From assembly GCF_009755885.1 (NCBI RefSeq), contig NZ_VYIX01000003.1, forward strand, positions 207,666 through 245,762: a stretch of 38,097 nucleotides of DNA, read 5' to 3'. Positions within the stretch are counted from its first letter, which is position 1; each line of letters opens with the position of its first letter. Under the pieces are notes generated by a model, which did no database searches, was not told the origin of the DNA, and saw only the letters and a program-made list of their open reading frames with translations. This document shows, in pieces, positions 8,463 to 15,072 of this stretch. The stretch comes from Brachyspira sp. SAP_772. Lineage in GTDB: Bacteria; Spirochaetota; Brachyspiria; Brachyspirales; Brachyspiraceae. A program made the position numbers and the translations under genes.

Positions 8463-8843
8463 TTAAGCAAATACAGTATGATTAAATATCCCAAAATTGT
8501 AAAGAGCATCATTTAAGCTCTCAAATGACTCTATTGAATTTGAAAGCTCCATTAAATCATAATCTAGTTTAACAACTCCATTCATATTTGCAAGTACAAT
8601 ATCCCCATAACATTCATTATTAAGTTCTTTTTTAAAATCTATAAAATAATTCCATATATCCCTTTCAATAAAAGAACATTCGCAAAGATTGAGTATTATA
8701 TTATTAATGCCTTTTGATAAATATTCTAATATTATGTCTTTTATTTTTGGAAGCGATTCTAAGCATATATTCTTTTTTAAATATAATACTATTACAGAAT
8801 CTTCTTTGACGAAATAATTAATTTCAAATGAACAATCAATCAT
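8463..8843 (-). CDS. STAS-domain protein (anti-sigma antagonist-like), atypical
   Basis: 126 residues with the alternating strand/helix pattern of a STAS domain: a first strand SVIVLYLKKNIC, a helix LPKIKDIILEYLSKG, a strand NIILNLCECSFI, then the helix that follows the phosphorylation loop (WNYFIDFKKEL). The usual D-S-S-G loop reads Glu60-Arg61-Asp62-Ile63, so the phosphorylatable serine is absent and an Asp takes its place. Inference: a protein-interaction module not controlled by a serine kinase, perhaps locked in one state. It heads the leftward run ending in pnp. Its promoter is so close to the ATG that the mRNA is probably leaderless. Confidence 0.65.
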   Translation of the reverse strand: MIDCSFEINYFVKEDSVIVLYLKKNICLESLPKIKDIILEYLSKGINNIILNLCECSFIERDIWNYFIDFKKELNNECYGDIVLANMNGVVKLDYDLMELSNSIESFESLNDALYNFGIFNHTVFA

Positions 8844-8849
8844 ATTTAT

Positions 8850-8877
8850 ATAATAACAACTTTTTTTCTTTTGTCAA
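8850..8877 (-). promoter_or_regulatory. Promoter of the STAS gene, predicted leaderless
   Basis: On the minus strand TTGACA (8877-8872), a 16-bp spacer and TATTAT (8855-8850). Six bases separate the -10 box from the ATG at 8843, so transcription should start at the A of the start codon. No ribosome-binding site is present. Confidence 0.65.
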
Positions 8878-8919
8878 TAAAAATTCATAAAATAATATTG
8901 TTATATAATTAACATTTAA

Positions 8920-8947
8920 TTGACAAATAAGTATTATCTATTATACT
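8920..8947 (+). promoter_or_regulatory. Sigma-70 promoter of the CoADR/NOX gene
   Basis: TTGACA (8920-8925), a 16-bp spacer and TATACT (8942-8947). This gives a leader of about 34 nt with a GGAG ribosome-binding site (8974-8977) before the ATG at 8988. Confidence 0.75.
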
Positions 8948-8987
8948 TTAAAAGTAGATTTATTTTTATTAACGGAGTTTTATATTT

Positions 8988-10328
8988 ATGAAAAAAGTAA
9001 TAATTATAGGAGGAGTTGCAGCTGGAATGAGTGCTGCTGCAAAGGCAAGAAGATTAGACAAAGATGCTGTTATAACAGTTTATGAAAAAACTGAATATGT
9101 GTCTTGGGGAGCTTGCGGTATGCCATATTACGTTGGAGGTTTTTTTGACAATTCCAACACTATGATTGCAAGAACTGCTGAAGCTACTATAAAATCGGGA
9201 ATAGATTTAAAAATTAAACATGAAGTATTAAAAATTGATGCTAATAATAAAAAAGTAATAGTAAAAGACTTAGAAAATAATAAAGAGTTTGAAGACAGCT
9301 ATGATACTTTACTTATAGCTACTGGGGCTAAATCTATAATACCAAAAATAGAAAATATTAATATTGGAAATGTATCTACACTTAAAGAGTTTACAGATGC
9401 TATTAATATGAAAGAAAAAATGAAAGATGATAATATAAAGAATGTAGTTGTGCTTGGTGCTGGTTTTATAGCTATAGAGGCTGCACATACTATAAAGCAT
9501 CTTGGCAAAAACGTAAGAATAATACAGCGTTCTGATAGGGTATTTGGAGCGAAATTTGACAAAGAGTTTTCTGACTTAGCTATTGAGAATATAAAAACAC
9601 ATATTGAGTTAAATTTAAACGAAAAAGTTTTATCATTAGAAGCTGACTCAAATAATAATGTTAAGTCAGTTGTTACAGACAAAGGAAGATATGATGCTGA
9701 TTATGTTGTTGTTGCTATTGGAGTTACACCTAATAGTGATTTGGCTAAAGAGGCAGGAATACAATTAATGGAAAACGGTGCTATACTCGTTGATAGAGAA
9801 GGAAAGACTAATATTGATTCTATATATGCTGCTGGGGACTGTGCTGGAATATATAATAGAGTATTAGATAATACAAGTTATGCTGCTTTGGCTACTGGTG
9901 CTAATAAACTAGGAAGAATGGTTGCTTCTAATTTGATTGGCGGAAATGAAAAGTTTATTGGAAGCTTGGGAAGTGCTTGTATACTTTGTTTTGATTTGGA
10001 AATGGCAAGAACTGGCATTACTGAAGAAGAGGCTAAAAAGAATAATATTAATTACAAAACCGTTACAGTAAAAGATATTGACCATACACATTATTATCCA
10101 GATTATCAGGATTTGCATATAAAACTAGTATATTCTGCTGAGAACAGAAAAATATTAGGAGGGCAAATTGCTGGAAAAAGAGGTGCTGTGCTTAGAAGCG
10201 ATGTAATAGCTGCTTGTATACATGCTGGGCTTACTGTTGATGAGTTGGGTATGCTTGATTTATGCTATGCTCCGCCTTTTGCACGCACTTGGGATTCTTT
10301 GAATGTTGTGGGCAATGCCGCTAAATAA
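8988..10328 (+). CDS. CoA-disulfide reductase / NADH oxidase-type flavoprotein
   Basis: 446 residues, the usual length for this family of pyridine nucleotide-disulfide oxidoreductases. The N-terminal FAD-binding motif is IIIGGVAAGMSAA. The single redox cysteine is Cys43 in YVSWGACGMPYYVGG. The NAD(P)H-binding fold near residue 150 has VVVLGAGFIAIEAA, and the second FAD contact is YAAGDCAGI. The C-terminal dimerisation domain carries HTHYYP and LDLCYAPPFARTWDSLN, which are typical of CoADR/NOX enzymes. Such enzymes reduce CoA disulfide, or O2 with NADH, and protect anaerobes from oxygen. The motif pattern is CoADR-like, but the reaction cannot be fixed from sequence. The gene is a single unit with its own promoter, followed by a 28-bp palindrome. 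Confidence 0.9.
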   Translation: MKKVIIIGGVAAGMSAAAKARRLDKDAVITVYEKTEYVSWGACGMPYYVGGFFDNSNTMIARTAEATIKSGIDLKIKHEVLKIDANNKKVIVKDLENNKEFEDSYDTLLIATGAKSIIPKIENINIGNVSTLKEFTDAINMKEKMKDDNIKNVVVLGAGFIAIEAAHTIKHLGKNVRIIQRSDRVFGAKFDKEFSDLAIENIKTHIELNLNEKVLSLEADSNNNVKSVVTDKGRYDADYVVVAIGVTPNSDLAKEAGIQLMENGAILVDREGKTNIDSIYAAGDCAGIYNRVLDNTSYAALATGANKLGRMVASNLIGGNEKFIGSLGSACILCFDLEMARTGITEEEAKKNNINYKTVTVKDIDHTHYYPDYQDLHIKLVYSAENRKILGGQIAGKRGAVLRSDVIAACIHAGLTVDELGMLDLCYAPPFARTWDSLNVVGNAAK

Positions 10329-10352
10329 ATAGAAACTAATTTTATGAAAATA

Positions 10353-10380
10353 TAAAATTTTAGTACGTACTAAAATTTTA
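10353..10380. terminator. Perfect 28-bp palindrome, terminator or operator
   Basis: TAAAATTTTAGTAC is followed immediately by its exact complement GTACTAAAATTTTA. Transcribed in either direction it could form a 12-bp stem with a 4-nt loop. It lies 24 nt after the flavoprotein stop codon and 20 nt before the patatin ATG. It has no long T tract after it, and a perfect palindrome at this place could equally be a repressor site for the patatin operon. Confidence 0.55.
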
Positions 10381-10400
10381 CAAAAACTTAGGGAAAAATT

Positions 10401-11429
10401 ATGAACAGATTAGGGCTTGTCCTTGCAGGAGGCGGAGGAAAAGGTTCTTATCATATAGGAGTATGGAAAGCATTTAGAGAGTTTGGTTTTGACAAATATA
10501 TTTATGCTATTTCTGGTACTTCTGTAGGGGCTTTGAATGCATGCTTAATATATCAAAATGATTATGAGAAAGCTGAAAAAATTTGGCTTCATGAGGTGCA
10601 AGATAAAATACTTTCTTTTGATGCAGAAAATATAATAAAAAACGTTTCAAAAATTTTAATACCTTTAGGCATACCAATGATTAGAATCATAGCATTGGCT
10701 GGAATAGTTGCCTCAAGTGGAATATTTTCTAGGGACGGGCTTTTAAGTCTTATTGACAAGTATTTAGATTTTGATTATTTGCTTAATACCAATGATCCGC
10801 TTTATGCTGCATGCTTAGCTGTACCAGATTTTAATGTTCATTATTTTCCTATAAATAAAAGCGAAAGGGATAGGATAAGAAAAATACTTCTTGCAACAAG
10901 TGCTATTCCTTTCGTATTTGATAAAGAAGTTATTGACGGCACAACATATATAGATGGAGGTATTCCTATTGTAGGAGATAATATACCTATAAGACCTCTT
11001 TATGATTTGGGGTGTAATATGGTTGTAGTTGTACATTTAAGCAGGGATGCAGTTATAAAGAGAGATAAGTTTCCTAATTTAAAAATAATAGAAATAGTAC
11101 CGCAGGAAGATCTGAGAGGTATTATAAAGGGCACTTTAAATTTTTCATCATCTGCCATAAAATCGCATATTGAACAAGGATATAATGATGCTAAAAGAAT
11201 ATTAAAACCTGTATTTGATATGGCTACTGACCAGTTTGAACTATTGCAGTCTATTAAAAAAATGTATATTGATGAACAGGAATATAAACATAAAATAAAA
11301 TCAATAAAAGAAGAAAGATATAATATAAAAAATGATATTCAAAGAATAGCTATTGAAAACAATATAAAAATTAAATATACTGATGATATGAAAAAACTAG
11401 ATAATAATAATAATAATAATATTGAATAA
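10401..11429 (+). CDS. Patatin-like phospholipase
   Basis: 342 residues. The patatin hallmarks are complete: the oxyanion loop GGGGKG (residues 10-15), the nucleophile elbow SGTSVGA with Ser41, and the catalytic aspartate in YIDGGIP (about residue 185). A hydrophobic stretch (PMIRIIALAGIVASSGIF, about 93-111) may touch membrane. No signal peptide is present, so it is probably a cytoplasmic lipid acyl hydrolase. The C-terminal 80 residues are charged and helical and end in an Asn run encoded by an AAT repeat. AGGG precedes the ATG. It is the first gene of a tight operon (12-nt gaps) with a coiled-coil protein and a TPR protein, suggesting a shared role. Confidence 0.92.
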   Translation: MNRLGLVLAGGGGKGSYHIGVWKAFREFGFDKYIYAISGTSVGALNACLIYQNDYEKAEKIWLHEVQDKILSFDAENIIKNVSKILIPLGIPMIRIIALAGIVASSGIFSRDGLLSLIDKYLDFDYLLNTNDPLYAACLAVPDFNVHYFPINKSERDRIRKILLATSAIPFVFDKEVIDGTTYIDGGIPIVGDNIPIRPLYDLGCNMVVVVHLSRDAVIKRDKFPNLKIIEIVPQEDLRGIIKGTLNFSSSAIKSHIEQGYNDAKRILKPVFDMATDQFELLQSIKKMYIDEQEYKHKIKSIKEERYNIKNDIQRIAIENNIKIKYTDDMKKLDNNNNNNIE

Positions 11430-11441
11430 AGGCAGATTTTC

Positions 11442-12008
11442 ATGGAATTTAATTTAACACTTCCTTATGAAAATGAAATAGAGGATTGCGATAAAACAGA
11501 GATAGACAGATATATTGAAAGTACTATAGAGCTTCATAAAAATAATGCAAATAAATTAACAGAGCTTACATTAGAGACTGCATCTTGTTTGGCTGCTAGA
11601 GAGTCAAGAGCAAAGCAGTTGTCAAGTCAAGGATTTTTTAAAAATCTATTGAGTGCTATAACAGGAAAAAACAGAAAGATAAGGGGTGAGATAGATTATA
11701 ATTTTGCTGTAGCTCAAAAGGCTTCTCAAAGAATGATACAGGTGCTTGCCGAACAGAATAAACTTACTTTTGAGGCTGTTATTGCCGTTAATAATAAATT
11801 AAATACAATGTCTGTAGATATTAATAATCAAATCAATGAAATTTATTCGGTAATGAAGCAGATGTTTCAGGAACTTTTGGGTCAGATTTTACAGAATTCT
11901 TCGAAGATAGAAAAACTTGAGCAGAATGTAAAACTATTAAATTGGAATACCACTATAGAATATTTAACCTATGATAACAGAACATATTCAAGCCTTGACA
12001 CATTTTAA
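11442..12008 (+). CDS. Coiled-coil protein of unknown function
   Basis: 188 residues, no family recognised. It is almost wholly helical: an acidic N-terminus (YENEIEDCDKTEIDRYIES), a central segment SSQGFFKNLLSAITGKNRKI with an amphipathic, possibly membrane-touching FFKNLLSAI stretch, and a long heptad-patterned helix (about 95-170, LTFEAVIAVNNKLNTMSVDI and QNSSKIEKLEQNVKLLN) typical of an oligomerising coiled coil. It has no signal peptide. It starts 12 nt after the patatin gene with a weak GGCAG ribosome-binding site and ends 12 nt before the TPR gene. Its conserved position would be the best clue to function. Confidence 0.75.
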   Translation: MEFNLTLPYENEIEDCDKTEIDRYIESTIELHKNNANKLTELTLETASCLAARESRAKQLSSQGFFKNLLSAITGKNRKIRGEIDYNFAVAQKASQRMIQVLAEQNKLTFEAVIAVNNKLNTMSVDINNQINEIYSVMKQMFQELLGQILQNSSKIEKLEQNVKLLNWNTTIEYLTYDNRTYSSLDTF

Positions 12009-12020
12009 AAAGTAATATGC

Positions 12021-13487
12021 TTGTCTAATGATTTTTATCATATCGCAGGAGAAAACCGCACTACACAGGATATGCTTTTATTAAAAACTACCATGGCAAA
12101 CTGCGGAATTGATATAAACTCAAAAATAAAGGTTATAGATTTTTACCATTTATTAAGCAGCAGAGAAGATTTGATTAAAAGACTTTTTGATGGCACAAAA
12201 ATTGAAAATCTTGAAAAAGCATTATCATACACTATACCTATATCATCTGGATTTAGAAAATTGAATTTGCTTGCAGGAGAGGAAAATTATATAGTAAAAT
12301 CAATAACAAGTTTAAGCGAGTCTTCTGAAGAAGATATAAAGGTAACACTAACTAAAGAATATGTAAAACAGCATTCCGATTTCGATATAGAAAAAGAAAT
12401 AAATATATATGAATTTGCAGTTATGCTTATAAATGATTTGGGAGTTATTGATTCATTTGTAGATGAAAACGAAATTATTGAGGCTGAAGAAACACTACCT
12501 ATTTTGTCAGACTCAAATACAATAAAAACTTTATTTGAGGATGGCAAATATTATAAAGTTATAGAAGAATGCAATAAAATAATAGATTTTAATGAAAATA
12601 ATGAAGAGGCAAACAAAGAAGATTTGATTAATGCCTATAAATACAGAGCTAAATGCTATCTTAAACTAAACTTTGATACATTAAAAGATATAGAAAAAAT
12701 ACAAGAATTAAACAAAAATGATATTGAAAGTTATGAAGTAAAAGCAAAAATATATTTGTTAAATGATGATACAGATAATGCTTTATTATCAATAAATAAT
12801 GGTTTAGAAATAAATGATAAATATTTTAGTTTATACCAATTAAAATATAACATATTATGTATGATTAATAAAGAACAAGAAGCTTTAGATGATGTTAACA
12901 ATAAGTTAAAAGAATACGGTGATATATTTGAACTTCTAAAATCAAAAATACTCATAATAGATTATTGTTTTAGTAAAAAAAAATTAGATTTATCATTGAT
13001 TTCTAGTATGATCGGAAAAACATTTTTAAATGGATATTATGTAGAAAGATTTATACATAATGAATATTTACCAATTATTAATAAAGCTATATCGTTATGT
13101 AACGATGACTATGAATTACACTATTTATATTCAAAATATTCATATAAATCATTGTTTTTACGTGATCAACTCTTATATTATAAATTACCCAATATTACAT
13201 TTATTAATAATTATTTAAATATAATATCTGATTATCCACCAATTCCAATTTTAAATTATTTCACAATAGTTCATTCAGAGTCTATAGATAGAAAGGCTTA
13301 TATGACAATAATTAATAACTTAAATATAAGTTTAAATATTAATCCAAAATATGAAAACGCTTTTATTTTAAAAGGGTTAATATTTAAAATATTAGGAGAA
13401 ACTAATGAACTATTGAAGTTAAGAGATGAGTATGTTAAACAGGGGTTTGAGCCTGATAAGATATTCAATAAGCTTTTTAATGATTAA
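12021..13487 (+). CDS. TPR-repeat protein
   Basis: 488 residues from a TTG start. The ribosome-binding site is poor, and an in-frame ATG 30 codons later is an alternative. The N-terminal 120 residues (TTQDMLLLKTTMANCGIDIN and DFYHLLSSREDLIKRLF) form a separate domain I do not recognise. From about residue 170 the protein has tetratricopeptide-like helix pairs: YKVIEECNKIIDFNENNEEA, INAYKYRAKCYLKLNF, ALLSINNGLEINDKYFSLYQ and a final repeat near the C-terminus (LNISLNINPKYENAFILKG). TPRs scaffold protein complexes. As the last gene after the patatin and coiled-coil genes, it may recruit or control the phospholipase. Confidence 0.8.
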   Translation: MSNDFYHIAGENRTTQDMLLLKTTMANCGIDINSKIKVIDFYHLLSSREDLIKRLFDGTKIENLEKALSYTIPISSGFRKLNLLAGEENYIVKSITSLSESSEEDIKVTLTKEYVKQHSDFDIEKEINIYEFAVMLINDLGVIDSFVDENEIIEAEETLPILSDSNTIKTLFEDGKYYKVIEECNKIIDFNENNEEANKEDLINAYKYRAKCYLKLNFDTLKDIEKIQELNKNDIESYEVKAKIYLLNDDTDNALLSINNGLEINDKYFSLYQLKYNILCMINKEQEALDDVNNKLKEYGDIFELLKSKILIIDYCFSKKKLDLSLISSMIGKTFLNGYYVERFIHNEYLPIINKAISLCNDDYELHYLYSKYSYKSLFLRDQLLYYKLPNITFINNYLNIISDYPPIPILNYFTIVHSESIDRKAYMTIINNLNISLNINPKYENAFILKGLIFKILGETNELLKLRDEYVKQGFEPDKIFNKLFND

Positions 13488-13562
13488 ATATAAAAGTTAA
13501 TTTTTTAATATATTATAATTTGTTAGCTTATTATACTATTTAATTAATAAAAAAATTAGGTA

Positions 13563-13589
13563 TTTACATTCAATTTTAAATATTATAAT
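13563..13589 (+). promoter_or_regulatory. Possible promoter for the secreted protein gene
   Basis: TTTACA (13563-13568) and TATAAT (13584-13589) with a short 15-bp spacer. It lies in the 148-bp gap after the TPR gene, upstream of a 9-codon reading frame and the secreted protein gene. Confidence 0.4.
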
Positions 13590-13613
13590 TCCGTTTTATT
13601 ATATGGAGTTATA

Positions 13614-13643
13614 ATGTTTAAAATTGGAGTTTTCTATGTATAG
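13614..13643 (+). CDS. Possible 9-residue leader peptide
   Basis: An ATG with GGAG 5 nt upstream (13605-13608) opens a 9-codon frame, MFKIGVFYV, whose TAG stop overlaps the start of the next gene in another frame. The overlap would allow translational coupling. It may equally be a chance frame. Confidence 0.25.
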   Translation: MFKIGVFYV

Positions 13644-14244
13644 GTATATATTTATCTTTATAGTGTTTGGCTCTCTAATGCTATTTGCTCAAAACAATAT
13701 GGATACAAATAGTATAATGTATGATATTATAAAAAATAGGGCTTACATTACAGAAAGAGATAAACTCACATCAAAAATAAATATATTCACCTCTTGGAAA
13801 AACACTCAAAAATATATGCGTGAAAATAGCTTTAGATTTTTCAAAAGATATGGAAGAACTTTAACATTAGAGTTTAGATATAGATATCCATACTATTTTC
13901 AAGTAGCAAGTTCAACTCCTATAATATTTATGTTTGATGATGGAAGCTCTTTAGAATTAACAAACATACAAAAAACAGTATTCACTCCATTTACAATGGG
14001 TAATTTAAGATATTATGATATAGAAGTAAAATATAAGTTTAATGATGATAATGAGTTTGACAACTTTACTACAAAAAGCATATCAAATATAAGATTTAAT
14101 TTTATTAATAATTTCAATGAGAACACCTACGAAGACATAGCGATATCACCCACAGCAACAAGCAATTGGCAAAGTAATTTTACTATGTTTAGAGACGCCA
14201 TTAACAAGCTTGAAGAAATTCAAAATTCCACAAATGCTTATTAA
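13636..14244 (+). CDS. Secreted protein of unknown function
   Basis: 202 residues from the ATG at 13636, chosen because GGAG lies 6 nt upstream; an upstream TTG at 13624 overlaps that site. The N-terminus MYRYIFIFIVFGSLMLFAQ is a signal peptide, probably cleaved after the FAQ region. The mature part is rich in Phe, Tyr and Asn with alternating beta strands (LTLEFRYRYPYYFQVASS, PIIFMFDDGSSLEL, LRYYDIEVKYKF), suggesting a periplasmic or outer-envelope beta-sandwich. No family recognised. Confidence 0.75.
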   Translation: MYRYIFIFIVFGSLMLFAQNNMDTNSIMYDIIKNRAYITERDKLTSKINIFTSWKNTQKYMRENSFRFFKRYGRTLTLEFRYRYPYYFQVASSTPIIFMFDDGSSLELTNIQKTVFTPFTMGNLRYYDIEVKYKFNDDNEFDNFTTKSISNIRFNFINNFNENTYEDIAISPTATSNWQSNFTMFRDAINKLEEIQNSTNAY

Positions 14245-14284
14245 CAGAATTGGTAACTAATATAAGATAATTTAAAAATTCTAA

Positions 14285-14374
14285 CCGCACGGTGGAAGAA
14301 ATTCCGTTTAAAAATTTGGTTTATCATTTTAGATTTACTATATTTTAAAATTATGCACTGCGTGCGTTGTGATA
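14285..14374 (+). repeat. CCGCACGG-type repeat, copy 1
   Basis: Begins ACCGCACGGTGGAAGAAATT and ends CTGCGTGCGTTGT. A CGCACG/CGTGCG inverted pair bounds an AT-rich interior. It aligns over its whole length, same orientation, with 17589-17674. It directly abuts modular repeat copy D. Confidence 0.7.
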
Positions 14375-14377
14375 TTT

Positions 14378-14600
14378 TTTAAGTTTTTTGTTTGCAGGGC
14401 TTTGCCCCGCACCCCAGTTCTTTTGTTGCCACAAAGAACCAAAAAGGCTGCATTAAAAATACTAGCTTTTAAGCATATCAAAATACTATATTATTTTATA
14501 TTAATACATATTCCAAAATATAAATTGTACTTTTCGCGAAGCGTACCCGTAGGGTAAAAACTTTTTGCTACGGGAAAAAGTTGAATAAAAAAACTTATTA
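14378..14600 (-). repeat. Dispersed modular repeat, copy D
   Basis: Inverted orientation relative to copy A: G-rich tail (GCAGGGCTTTGCCCCGCACC), arm AAAGAACCAAAAAGGCTGCA, AT-rich core with CATATTCCAAAATAT, then the distal arm interrupted by a GCGAAGCGTACCCGTAGGG cassette, ending CGGGAAAAAGTTGAATAA. Confidence 0.8.
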
Positions 14601-14608
14601 AATATTTG

Positions 14609-14872
14609 AAAACTTTTAAGTTTATCAATTTTTGTTTTTATATTTTGGGGACTAGTCCCAACCCCCCTACTTCTTTTGCGACCGAAGGAAGTGCCTGTGG
14701 TAGTGACCCAAAGAAGCAAAAGGACTGCAATTTTTTAGCTTGAAATGTTGGTATTACAATATAGTTTATACATATTCAAAAACATACAACGATATAGTAT
14801 TTGCACTTTTTGGTTCTTTTGACGAAGTCCGCACCGCGATCGGCGGAAAAAAGAACAATATAAATTTTATAA
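14609..14872 (-). repeat. Dispersed modular repeat, copy E
   Basis: Inverted orientation. Arms 14710-14730 and 14800-14820 surround a 69-nt core. The core segment 14734-14777 matches copy K (33261-33304) at 43 of 44 positions. The cassette 14679-14700 is shared, inverted, with B and H; the cassette 14821-14839 with B and K. It has a GGGGACTAGTCCC palindrome in the tail. Confidence 0.8.
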
Positions 14873-14899
14873 TTTAATTGTACATTAAAATGCACTCCC

Positions 14900-14945
14900 C
14901 CGCACGACTAAGAAGTTATAATTAAAGCATAGAATTACCGTGCGG
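14900..14945 (-). repeat. CCGCACGG-type repeat, short copy
   Basis: CCGCACG (14900-14906) and CGTGCGG (14939-14945) form a perfect 7-bp inverted repeat around a 32-nt AT-rich spacer. On the minus strand it begins CCGCACGGTAATTC, like the other copies. Confidence 0.6.
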
Positions 14946-15072
14946 CAAGGTGGTACAGCTCGTACGCGGGAAAAAGAACAACAAAAAACTAAAAAGATAA
15001 AAATTGAAAAAATATAATCATTATAACTATATTCTCCCAATTTCTATCTTCAATAAAACTATAATCAACTAA

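Noticed and set aside
9299..9682. A 127-codon minus-strand frame inside the CoADR/NOX gene.
   Set aside because: It is antisense to a gene with complete family motifs and shows no motifs of its own.
10401..13487. A CBASS-type anti-phage system based on the patatin gene.
   Set aside because: No cyclic-nucleotide synthase, SAVED or other defence gene lies nearby, so the label is not supported.
14369..14719. Two small reading frames between the secreted protein gene and htpG.
   Set aside because: Both are modular repeat sequence (copies D and E) and have no start signals.
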